A stretch of 64,000 nt of DNA, taken from positions 6,696,001 through 6,760,000 of the forward strand of contig JBHGNT010000015.1 in assembly GCA_043228905.1 (NCBI GenBank), read 5' to 3'. The DNA comes from Azolla caroliniana. Taxonomy: Eukaryota; Polypodiophyta. Under the pieces are notes generated by a model. The model searched no databases. It worked only from the letters and a program-made list of their open reading frames with translations, and was not told where the DNA came from. Below, one piece after another: positions 55,620-64,000 of the stretch (within the stretch, counting starts at the first letter, position 1; each line of letters starts with the position of its first letter). The position numbers were made by a program, and so were the translations under genes.

Positions 55620-56724
55620 CCTACTCGAGGGAATCTTTTACCATAAAGGAAGCGACGACATTTGGCGGAGAGGTGTCTGGTGTGATGAGGCTCATTGCGG
55701 TATAGCTAGGGGCCATTACGGGGCGGAGAGGACTATGCATAACATATGGCAAGGAGGGCTCTGGTGGCCAACGACTCAAAAGGACACCCAAGCGTACTGT
55801 CAAAAATGCGACCAGTGTCAGCGGATGGGCCAACCCATAGAACGAACCCTGATGCCACATCAACCAATATTACCACTTGAACCATTCTAGCACAAGGCTA
55901 CCACCCCCACGAATGTGAATGGACGAGAGAAGTGATCTTGTACCATAAAGGAAGCAATAGCATTTGGCAGAGAGGTGTCTGGTAGGATGAGAAGGACGTC
56001 GTGTTACGGGAGGCTCATTGCGGTATAGTTGAGGGCCATTACGTGGGGGAGATGACCGCGCGTAAGATATGCCAGGGAGGGCTCTGGTGGCCAACGGCAC
56101 AGAAGGACACCCAAGCGTACTGTCGGAAATGCGACATATATCAGCAAATGGGCCAACCCACGAAGTGAGCCCTGATGCCGCATCAGCCCATACTACCTCT
56201 CGAATCATTCCAAAAATGGGGTCTTGATTTCGTCGAGCCATTTACTCTAGTTGTCGCACATACGGATAATAGATACATTGTAGTCACCACAAATTACTGC
56301 ACCAAATGAGTCGAAGCGAAGGCGTTACAGGACAACAAAATGGCATCCACCGCGAAGTTTTTTTATGACCACATTTGGTTCCATTTCGATTGCCCGATAG
56401 AAGTAATCAGTGCCCAAGAGGCAATTTCCTTAAAGCAGTGATTTAGGGACTCATGGAACATTATGTCGTAGTCCACAAGAAGAGAACCTCGTATAAACCC
56501 CAAGCATATGGACTCGCAAAGTCGACCAATATAACCTTCTAGAATATCTTGAAGAAAATCGTCAACGAAAACCGTACGAACTGGGATATGAAACTTCACA
56601 GTGCCCTATGGGCATATCAAACAAGCTTGAAAACTAGTATCCAGTCTACCTCATTACGGTTAGCATTTGGACTCAAAGCCATAATGCCCGTCAAGTTCCA
56701 AGTTTTGAGCATACGTATACGGGA
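55620..56724 (+). pseudogene. Tat-like Ty3 integrase fragment with a tandem duplication
   Basis: The plus strand reads GILYHKGSDDIWRRGV, EAHCGIARGHYGAERT and GLWWPTTQKDTQAYCQKC, then CQRMGQP (zinc finger). The whole zinc-finger segment is repeated at 55939-56216. The core continues with GLDFVEPFTLVVAHTDNRYI, HFDCPIEVISAQEA, and NWDMKLHSALWAYQTSLKTS. The tail reads FGLKAIMPVKFQV. Stops and frameshifts are frequent. The end is cut by the copia LTR at 56725. Confidence 0.8.
55638..56216 (+). repeat. ~300-bp tandem duplication of the integrase zinc-finger region
   Basis: ccataaaggaagc at 55641 recurs at 55943, and both copies run to cgcatcagccc/cacatcaacc. The first copy lacks about 28 bp (aggatgagaaggacgtcgtg region). 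Divergence between the copies shows it is older than the 151-bp duplication at 2658. Confidence 0.85.
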
Positions 56725-56954
56725 TGTAAAGAATCGATGGTGATTCTTGTGCAGAGGAATAGATGTGCGTTCTGTGGGTATATGTGTGAGAGAAAAATAG
56801 AGGAGACAAAAAAGAACCGCAGATAAATAAATGAGAGGAAAATAGAATACTCAAGAAGAAGGTGTATATTTCACAAGTAGAATAAGATTTACAAAATGTA
56901 GCATAACAAGGAGTCACAACCGACTTAGTATGAAGTGTGAGGAGGGTGCTTTAT
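56725..56954 (-). repeat. Left part of a copia A-family 3' LTR (split by the Tork element)
   Basis: Matches the first 220 bp of the copia A LTR (tgtaaagaatc ... gaggagggtgctttat). It is interrupted by the Tork insertion and continues at 62655 (tttatatatagttaccctc). The rejoined length is close to the 457 bp of the copia A LTR. Confidence 0.93.
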
Positions 56955-57749
56955 TGTTGGGAGACAAGTCCCTCCGGATGGGAAGGGAGAAGAACAGTGC
57001 CGATGAACAAACTCGGCCGAGGCCGATAGGCCAAGGTTGGGAAACCGTATTAGGAGGACCCGGCTACGGAGGGCCGGATGGTGCAGACCCGGTATGAACC
57101 GGATGAGGAGTACCCGGCTACGGAGAGTCGGATGGTGCAGACCCGGTATGAACCGGATGAGGAGTACTCGGCTACGGAGAGCCGGATGATATAGACCCGG
57201 TATGAACCGGATGAGGAGTACCCGGCTACGGAGAGCCGGATGATACAGACCCGGTGAAGACCGGATGAGGAGTACCCGGCTACGGAGAACCGGATGAAGA
57301 GACATATTCGTAAATATGTTTCTGAGAGTCCATCGAGGTTATATTTGTAAATAGCCGAAAAGTCATATTAGTATAAATATGACTTAGGGCAAACTTTTAG
57401 TGTGTGTTGTTGTCATTTTGTTGGTGTAAGAAGTAGAGAGAGCACGTAACAGTGCACAGAGAGAGAGAGAGAGAAAGAGGTCGCTGCCTCTGTTGTAACC
57501 GCCGCCTGTGGCGAAGATCGTGAGCACGAGGTCGTTGCCTCCGTGAACTCACTGTTTGTACATTCCAACGTAGTGATAGTTTGCAGCTTGTGGGCTGCCG
57601 TGGTTTTTCCCTTAATTTTGGGTTTTCCACGTAAACATCCTGTGCACTCGTTTCTTCTTCGTGTCGTGCTTTATTTCCTGTTTTCTGTGTATGATTCTAA
57701 GCTCGGTTGTGGCCGAGCGTTGCACATAAGGAGCATTGAGTTCCCGTCA
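56955..57749 (+). repeat. 5' LTR of the Tork-type element
   Basis: TGTTGGG ... CCCGTCA. Contains four full 54-bp minisatellite units (about 57055-57295), TATA-like tataaatat (57372), AG microsatellite (57459-57478) and the GCTCGG/CCGAGC hairpin (57701-57718). It has a 33-bp segment (around ctcggccgaggccgatagg) absent from the 3' LTR. Confidence 0.95.
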
Positions 57750-57751
57750 AG

Positions 57752-57769
57752 TGGTATTAGAGCGAAACA
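57752..57769 (+). other. Primer-binding site of the Tork-type element
   Basis: TGGTATTAGAGCGAAACA two bases after the LTR matches the initiator-Met-tRNA type used by plant copia elements, with one substitution (T for C) in the core. Confidence 0.85.
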
Positions 57770-57779
57770 ACACAGAAAT

Positions 57780-58535
57780 ATGGACGAATCGTTTGGCGGC
57801 ATGTTCAAGCTCACCGGCTCCAACTATTCGGTATGGAAGTCGAAGATGAGGGACATGCTCGTGGTTAAAGACCTCTGGCTGCTGGTTCAGTTCGGGGACA
57901 AGAGACCACACAAAATCCACTCCGCGATATGGGAGGTGATGCACATGAAGACAACGGCGTACATACGGTGCTTCATCGACATGAGCCTGTACAACAACTT
58001 CAATGAAGAGAGCAAGGCTCATGAGCTCTGGGAAAAGATCGGCATAATGTTTTAGAACAAAAATTCTGTTAATCAGGTTTCGGTATTCCGGAAGCTAGTA
58101 AGACTCTGGTACCAAGATGGCTCCAGCATGGCGGAGTACATGAATGCCTTCCAGGGGCTGATACACCAGGCAACATCATTGGAAGTACCTCTCGCCGACG
58201 AGGTACTAGCACTACTCCTGCTCGGTTCCCTCCCGGATAGCTGGGAGACGTTGGTCGTCACTTTGGGCAACACCGGGCCAGAAGGAAAACGGTTATCCCT
58301 AGCAAGAGTGAAGTCGAGCTTGCTGGATGAGGAGGCGCGTCGGAAAGATAAGGATACGAGCTCCGACTCCAAAGCGCTCCTTACCGAATCGGAACGTGGA
58401 AGACATAGAAACCGTAGTCCCCAGAACCGGGAGAAGTCGGGGACACGGTCAAAGTCAAGGGGGAGGCCTACTTGCTTCTATTGCGGCAAGCCGGAACACT
58501 TCCAAAAGAACTGTCAGCATTTCCCGAAAAGATAA
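57780..58535 (+). pseudogene. Tork-type gag with one premature stop
   Basis: ATG 57780 begins MDESFGGMFKLTGSNYSVWK (gag N-terminal domain). The frame passes a TAG at 58053 in IGIMF*NKNSVNQ, probably from CAG or AAG, and then is open to TAA at 58535. It covers LWYQDGSSMAEYMNAFQGL, LGSLPDSWETLVVTLGN, a Arg/Ser-rich basic tail, and CFYCGKPEHFQKNC, a C-x2-C-x4-H-x4-C knuckle. Total length about 250 residues, normal for the lineage. Gag forms the particle and binds genomic RNA. Confidence 0.9.
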
Positions 58536-58605
58536 GGAGACCGATGGTACCGATTCGAAGCGGACCCCGGACCGGAACGGTAAAGACCGGAGGGGGCCGG
58601 ACTGA

Positions 58606-59847
58606 AAGGGGATGACGGCAATCGCGGCAAGTGAAGAAGAGTTGATGCTCATCACCGAGGAGAGTGAGATAAACCTTGCAGGCGACGAGATGCCCTGGGT
58701 GGAAGACTCCGGAGCGTCGTTCCACCTTACCCCGGACCGGAAATGCTTCTCATCCTACTCAACCGATGATCACGGCTGTGTCCGGATGGGGAATGAAGGT
58801 ACATCCCAAATTGTCGGCATACGAGACGTGTGGCTGTCGACACCAACCGGATGCAAGTTGCTGCTGAGGGATGTCCGACACGTTCCGGAGGTTCGACTGA
58901 ACCTGATATCAGTCGGTCGGCTAGATGATGAGGGCTACATGGGTAGCATCCAGAACGGTGTCATGAAGTTCAGCAAAGGGAGCCTGATAGTGGCTCGGGC
59001 CCGGAATGTAAACACACTGTACCTGATGAATGCCCGGTTATGCCCGGAAGAAGTGAACGTGGCATCCGACACTGCCGGTGAGCTGTGGCGCAAGAGGCTG
59101 TGTCATATGAGCGAGAAGGGGATGAAGACGCTTGCAGACGACAACCTCATTCTAGTGAAGAACGTGCACTTAGAGAAGTGCCCTGATTGTCTGGCCGGTA
59201 ACCAGAACCGGACCTCCTTCCGACCAAGGCCACCAATGGGACGTAATGCACCACTGGAGTTGGTGCATAAGGATGTGTGTCAAGTAGACACGAAGTTACA
59301 TGCCGGAGCGCAGTACTTCGTGATGTTCATAGATGACCACAACCGAAAGCTCTGGGCCACACCGTTGAAGACGAAGGATCGGGTGTTATCCGTCTTCAAA
59401 GAGCTCCACGCGAGAGTGGAAAGAGAAACCGGTCGAAAGCTGAAGGCGGTCCGAGCAGATAACGGAGGAGAGTACCGGGGGCAGTTCGAGGAGTATTGCC
59501 GCTCGAAGGGAATCCGGCTCGAATTTACCGTGCCGAAGACGCCGGAACTAAACGGACTGGCCGAGAGGATGAACTGGACCATAATGGAGAGGGTCCGTAG
59601 TATGCTAGCGCATGCAAAACTACCCAAGAAGTTTTGGGCTGAGGCACTGTCGACGGCGACATATGTGATAAACAGATCACCCTCAGTACCCTTGGACGGA
59701 GACACGTCACAGAGAGTGTGGACCGGTAAGGAAGTATCCTACCGGCATCTGAAGGTGTTCGGGTGTCTCGCGTACGTGCATGTAGCTAAGGACCGGAGAG
59801 GAAAGTTAGATCCAAAGACCCGGCCATGCATATTCCTCAGTTACTGA
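58606..59847 (+). pseudogene. Tork-type protease-integrase ORF (410 codons)
   Basis: Lies in the +1 frame relative to gag and is separated from it by TGA at 58603; related elements have one continuous gag-pol frame, so an indel near 58530 is inferred. Protease: WVEDSGASFHLTPD near residue 32. GAG-pre-integrase: LWRKRLCHMSEKGMKTL, in which the first His of the zinc finger (usually LWHKRLGH) is Arg, then CPDCLAG. Integrase core: MFIDDHNRKLWATPLKT, VRADNGGEYRGQFEEY, and LNGLAERMNWTIMERVRSML with the catalytic Glu. C-terminal part KVFGCLAYVHVAKDRRGKLD. It ends at a TGA in CIFLSY*DDEFGY, where related proteins have Gly. Confidence 0.92.
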
Positions 59848-59868
59848 GATGATGAGTTCGGCTACCGA

Positions 59869-61827
59869 GTGTGGGACCTGGTCGACAAGAAGGTATTCCG
59901 GAGTCGAGATATTATCTTCATGGAGAAGAAGACGCTCGCCGACTGGGAGTCGGAGAAGAAGATAATGAACTCCGAGTCGACCGGTAAGGATCACCTCTAC
60001 GATGAGCAGACCCAACCGGCAAGAGACCGGTTAGCCCTCGAGGGACCAGCCGGTTACGGTGAGGATACCGAACAGGCTGAAGAAGAAGTAGAGGAAGCTA
60101 AAACCGGAACCGACCGAGACCCCGAATCGGATTCGGATGAAGAGCAGATGGATGAGCCGGTCACCGAAGCCCAGAGACGGAGATATCCTCTCAGAGAGAG
60201 AAGGGACCCCCGGAGATTTCCGGATGCAGATCATGTTCTGCTAACCGTTGAGGGGGAGCCGGAAAGCTTCGAAGAAGCGAAGGAAGACACTCACAGCCGA
60301 AAATGGTTAAGTGCCATGCAGGATGAGATGGATTCCCTGCATGAGAACCATACGTACGAATTGGTGGAGTTGCCGAAAGGAAAGCGGGCACTCCGAAACA
60401 AGTGGGTGTACAAGTTGAAACCGGGAGATGCCAGCAACCCCCCGAGATACAAAGCCAGGATCGTGGTGAAGGGGTTCCAGCAGAAGAAGGGCGTGGACTT
60501 CGATGAGATATTTGCCCCGATAGTAAAGATGACCTCCATCCGGACGGTGCTGAGTATAGCGGCAAGCATGGACCTCGAGGTAGAGCAGCTAGAGGTGAAG
60601 ACGGCATTCCTTCACGGTGACCTCGAAGAAGAGATCTACATGCAGCAACCGGAAGGATTCGTGGAGAAAGGGAAGGAGCACCTGGTATGCCGGTTGAAGA
60701 AGAGCCTCTACGGGTTGAAGCAGGTCCCCCAGCAATGGTACCGGAAGTTTGACTCCTTCATGACCAAGCAAGGGTACCACAAGACGCAGGCCGATCACTG
60801 CGTGTTTGTGAAGAAGTTCGAAGGAGGCGACTTCCTGATACTCCTCCTGTACGTGGATGACATGTTGATGGTCGGACGAGACCAAGTAAAAATACGGATG
60901 TTGAAGAAGGCTCTCAACCGGACCTTCTCAATGAAAGACTTGGGTCCGGCAAGACAGATGCTGGGGATGCACATCATTCGGGACCGGTCAAAGAAGCAAT
61001 TATGGCTGTCACAAGAGAAGTACATGACAAAGGTGCTTCACCGGTTCAACATGTCAGATGCGAAACCAGTCGGATCGACACTTCCGGCAAACTACAAGCT
61101 ATCCGGTAAGCAAAGCCCGAAGACGAAAGCAGAGAAGGCGGATATAATGAAGATTCCATATGCCTCTGCCGTCGGGAGCTTAATGTACACAATGGTTTGT
61201 ACCCGACCAGACATTGGATACGCAGTCGGAGTGGTGAGCCGGTTTATGAGCAATCCCAGCAAGGAGCACTCGAATGCAGTCAAATGGATACTCCGGTATT
61301 TGAAGGGCACTTCAAATATGTGTCTCCGATTCGGCTCCGGGAAACCTCAACTGGACGGTTTCACCAATTCGGACATGTCGGCTGATGTGGATACCAGCCG
61401 ATCTACATCCGGGTATGTAATGACATATGCAGGGGGAGCTATTTCATGGCAGTCGAGGCTGCAGAAGACGGTTGCATTGTCAACCACAGAGGCGGAGTAC
61501 ATGGCGGCTGTGGAAGCCGGCAAGGAAATATTATGGATGAAGGACTTCATCGGAGAGCTCGGTATCCGGCAAGATGAATACAGACTCTATTGCGACAGTC
61601 AAAGTGCCATCCACCTTGCTAAGAATGCGGCCTACCATTCCCGGACGAAGCATATCCAGCGGAGGTATCACTGGATCCGGGAAAGAGTAGATGACCAGGA
61701 GTTCGCGCTGATAAAGATCCACACGGCCGAGAACGGGTCAGATATGCTGACCAAAGTGCTGATACCCGACAAGCTAGATGCATGCCGGAAGAGAATCAGA
61801 CTGGTAAGACATCCCATGCTGGAGTGA
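59869..61827 (+). CDS. Tork-type reverse transcriptase-RNase H (652 codons, open)
   Basis: This frame is the continuation of the integrase ORF after its TGA. Order: integrase-RT linker rich in Glu (residues 1-130), then RT with ALRNKWVYKLKPGD and YKARIVVKGFQQKKGVDFDE. It continues with QLEVKTAFLHGDLEEEIYMQ, QPEGFVEKG, LYGLKQVPQQWYRKFDSF and LLYVDDMLMVGRD, the catalytic Asp pair near residue 330. RNase H follows: DGFTNSDMSADVDTSRSTSG, STTEAEYMAAVEAGKE, YCDSQSAIHLAKNAAYHSR and RYHWIRERVDDQEF. It ends HPMLE-TGA at 61827, just before the 3' LTR. All catalytic residues I can check are present. Translated alone it lacks its own conserved start; the ATG at 59869 is simply the first available. Confidence 0.93.
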   Translation: MWDLVDKKVFRSRDIIFMEKKTLADWESEKKIMNSESTGKDHLYDEQTQPARDRLALEGPAGYGEDTEQAEEEVEEAKTGTDRDPESDSDEEQMDEPVTEAQRRRYPLRERRDPRRFPDADHVLLTVEGEPESFEEAKEDTHSRKWLSAMQDEMDSLHENHTYELVELPKGKRALRNKWVYKLKPGDASNPPRYKARIVVKGFQQKKGVDFDEIFAPIVKMTSIRTVLSIAASMDLEVEQLEVKTAFLHGDLEEEIYMQQPEGFVEKGKEHLVCRLKKSLYGLKQVPQQWYRKFDSFMTKQGYHKTQADHCVFVKKFEGGDFLILLLYVDDMLMVGRDQVKIRMLKKALNRTFSMKDLGPARQMLGMHIIRDRSKKQLWLSQEKYMTKVLHRFNMSDAKPVGSTLPANYKLSGKQSPKTKAEKADIMKIPYASAVGSLMYTMVCTRPDIGYAVGVVSRFMSNPSKEHSNAVKWILRYLKGTSNMCLRFGSGKPQLDGFTNSDMSADVDTSRSTSGYVMTYAGGAISWQSRLQKTVALSTTEAEYMAAVEAGKEILWMKDFIGELGIRQDEYRLYCDSQSAIHLAKNAAYHSRTKHIQRRYHWIRERVDDQEFALIKIHTAENGSDMLTKVLIPDKLDACRKRIRLVRHPMLE

Positions 61828-61838
61828 AGGTGCTTTAT

Positions 61839-62654
61839 TGTTGGGAGACAAGTCCCTCCGGATGGGAAGGGAGAAGAACAGTGCCGGTTGGGAAACCGTA
61901 TGAGGAGGACCCGGTTACGGAGAGCCGGATGGTGCAGACCCGGTATGAACCGGATGAGGAGTACCCGGCTACGGAGAGCCGGATGGTGCAGACCCGGTAT
62001 GAATCGGATGAGGAGTACTCGGCTACGGAGAGCCAGATGATACAAACCCGGTATGAACCGGATGAGGAGTACCCGGCTACGGAGAGCCGGATGATACAGA
62101 CCCGGTATGAACCGGATGAGGAGTACCCGGCTATGGAGAGCCGGATGATACAGACCCGGTGAAGACCGGATGAGGAGTACCCGACTACGTAGAATCGGAT
62201 GAAGAGACATATTCGTAAATATGTTTCTGAGACTCCATCGAGGCTATATTTGTAAATAGCCGAAAAGTCATATTAGTATAAATATGACTTAGGGCAAACT
62301 TTTAGTGTGTGTTGTTGTCATTTTGTTGGTGCAAGAAGTAGAGAGAGCACGTAACAGTGTATAGAGAGAGAGAGAGAGAAAGAGGTCGCTGCCTCTGTTG
62401 TAACCGCCGCCTGTGGCGAAGATCGTGAGCACGAGGTCGTTGCCTCCGTGAACTCACTGTTTGTACATTCCAATGTAGTGATAGTTTGCAGCCTGTGGGC
62501 TGCCGTGGTTTTTCCCTTAATTTTGGGTTTTCCACGTAAACATCCTGTGCACTCGTTTCTTCTTCGTGTTGTGCTTTATTTCCTGTTTTCTGTGTATGAT
62601 TCTAAGCTCGGTTGTGGCCGAGCGTTGCGTATAAGGAGCGTTGAGTTCCCGTCA
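61839..62654 (+). repeat. 3' LTR of the Tork-type element
   Basis: Partner of 56955-57749 with one more 54-bp minisatellite unit and without the 33-bp segment, which together account for the 21-bp length difference. Hairpin at 62606-62623. It is preceded by ggtgctttat instead of the expected purine run. Confidence 0.95.
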
Positions 62655-62896
62655 TTTATATATAGTTACCCTCTCTCTTCATTAACCAACTACAACAACC
62701 ACTCTCTCTCTTGGGCAATGTGAAGACTCATAGTCATGGGGAATATGTAACTCATTAGTTATGTGTCATGGAATATGATTCTATGACACATAGTTAATGT
62801 GTAGAGAGTAGTGGTGCGACTCTTAACCTTTGAGTAATCAGAGATTCTCAAAAGTTGTGTTCACACATTGCACTATGTTGAGCTTGATTCTCAACA
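62655..62896 (-). repeat. Right part of the split copia A-family 3' LTR
   Basis: Continues the LTR begun at 56725, starting with the duplicated TTTAT and ending gattctcaaca. It is followed by the polypurine tract of the family (cgccccctcaagc read on the plus strand). Confidence 0.93.
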
Positions 62897-64000
62897 CGCC
62901 CCCTCAAGCTTAACTCAGGTCGGTTCCTTTCGATTGATGTCCGCTATGGCTGGTATCCGGTTCGAACGGTATCCGGTTCTCGCTTGTACTCCCCCTCCAG
63001 CTTGGCAAGTCAGGTATCGTCAATCCGAGTTCTGACATGAATTACCGAAGCTTGTCGGCTCTTAGTGCCTTGGTGAAGATGTCGACTGCTTGAAGATTCG
63101 GGTCGCTGTGTAGAAGATCAACATCTCTGGCCTAAACACGCTCTCGAATGAAGTGGTAGTGCACTTCGATATGCTTTGTGCATGCTTGGAACACCGGGTT
63201 CCGAGCCAAATATATACTACTCATGTTGTTGCAGATAATGGGAGTCGGATGCTTGATGGGAACGCCTAGATCCTTCAAAATCCTCTTGAGCCATACGGCT
63301 TCCCATGCAGCTACAGTTGCGCCCCTATATTTCTCCTCCGTACTCGAAAGTGCGACAATAGGCTACTTCTTACTACTCTAAGATATTGCTCCGCTACCGA
63401 GTGAGAAGACAAATTCGGAGGTCAATCGTCCATCAGCTCTGTAGCCGGCCCAATCGGCATCCGTGTACCCTTCGAGCAGAATTTGTGTGGCCGATGCGTA
63501 GAGGATGTCATAATCCATTGTGCCACTCATGTATCATAATACTCTCTTAGCGCAATCGAAATGGACATTTCGCGGAGTTTGCATGAATTGGCTGAGGAGG
63601 CCAATCGGATAGTTGAGGTCGGGTCACATGATTGTGAGATAGATGAGGCTCCCGATCAATTGTCGATATTGAGTCAGCTCGCACTCGTCTGTGCCGGAGT
63701 CGGCATCTAGTTTGAGGTTTTGATCGAGAGGGGTTGCCACAGATTTGCAATCAACCATCCCGAACTTGTATAACAAGTTGAGGATGTAGTGCCTTTGAGA
63801 GATCATAATGCCAGTCGGAATCCGAATTACTTTGATTCCAAGGAAGTAATGAAGTTCCTTATGTCCATCATCTCGAATTTGTTGGAGAGGAAGGACTTCA
63901 CCTTGTGGATGTCAACTAAATGCTCACCTCCAATAACCAGATCAGCCATGTATAGGATGATGACATTCGAAAGCCGATTTGATGAAGATATTGCATAATC
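62897..64000 (-). pseudogene. Copia A-family pol 3' part (RNase H and RT), running off the window
   Basis: The minus strand reads RNase H with broken STEEKYRGATVAAWE-like and DLGVPIKHPTPI motifs (63240-63500), then the RT C-terminal part MISQRHYILNLLYKFGM (63806) and CELTQYRQLIGSLIYLTI. Near 63950 it reaches ILYMADLVIGGE, where MADL replaces the catalytic VDDL. Frameshifts and the lost catalytic Asp make it inactive. The 5' half lies outside the window. Confidence 0.85.

Larger units (their letters stand above)
56955..62654 (+). mobile_element. Full-length Tork-type copia retrotransposon, target duplication TTTAT
   Basis: LTRs 56955-57749 (795 bp) and 61839-62654 (816 bp) flank gag, protease, integrase, RT and RNase H in the plus orientation, in copia order. 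TTTAT stands at 56950-56954 and 62655-62659. A priming site (tggtattagagcgaa) follows the 5' LTR. In roughly 460 alignable bases outside the minisatellite I count about 11 LTR differences, mostly transitions. Lesions: TAG in gag, frameshift and TGA between gag and pol, TGA between integrase and RT, and an abnormal polypurine tract. It is the youngest large element in the window but probably not autonomous. Confidence 0.95.

Noticed and set aside
57055-57300. Regular 54-bp repeats with spacer-like variation, at first glance array-like
   Set aside because: They are tandem GC-rich minisatellite units inside an LTR of a plant retrotransposon. There are no unique spacers, no leader and no cas genes, so not a CRISPR array.
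57747-58022. Minus-strand open frame opposite Tork gag
   Set aside because: Shadow of the gag frame; the sense strand has the knuckle and conserved gag motifs.

Overview
The window is nuclear DNA of a land plant and consists almost entirely of LTR retrotransposons nested in one another. The evidence for a plant is: Ty1/copia and Ty3/gypsy polyproteins of plant lineages (Tork-like copia, chromoviruses with chromodomains, a Tat-type element with an additional RNase H), priming sites of the plant initiator-Met-tRNA type (TGGTATYAGAGC), a hAT-type MITE, and one spliced gene with short T-rich introns. I cannot name the species. No rRNA, CRISPR array, bacterial operon or intact host gene is present. 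Nearly every coding region is broken by stops, frameshifts or deletions.

Layout. 1-902: end of a Tork-type copia element and its LTR. 903-3588: an unrecognised, broken coiled-coil ORF. 3650-9430: a copia LTR fragment, a copia RT fragment split by a 2.5-kb non-coding LTR element (4351-6818, target duplication GATAC), then a truncated minus-strand copia. 9431-11612: AT-rich host DNA holding three exons of a minus-strand DNA-methyltransferase-like gene. 11613-28823: a minus-strand chromovirus sitting in what looks like an intron of that gene. It is itself interrupted by a different Ty3 lineage (13211-21585, which carries a solo copia LTR) and by a copia element (23690-28050, target duplication TTTGT). 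28979-29043: a candidate further exon of the methyltransferase-like gene.

29044-44118: a minus-strand copia element split by a second chromovirus-like element (29534-42559). That element is split by another copia (34833-40003), which in turn carries a hAT-type MITE (36794-37606). 44119-47000: rearranged copia pieces, a Tork LTR and a Tat-type pol fragment. 47971-48190: a cluster of near-perfect inverted repeats. 48541-51290: a degenerate gene resembling DUF7869-type transposase-like proteins. 51565-55240: copia pieces in head-to-head orientation, then a 5' half copia. 55270-55615: a short anomalous insert with a tRNA-like sequence. 55620-56724: another Ty3 integrase fragment. 56725-64000: a copia element whose LTR is split by the best preserved element in the window, a full-length Tork-type copia (56955-62654, target duplication TTTAT).

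The genes do not form a pathway. They record successive insertions, and the order can be read from the nesting. The items most worth a second look are the methyltransferase-like gene broken by the 17-kb nest, the DUF7869-like gene next to the hairpin cluster, the Tork element whose polypurine tract has been replaced by flanking target sequence, and the unusual Ty3 lineage with a DHG protease. Reading was by eye, so distant homology calls are tentative.
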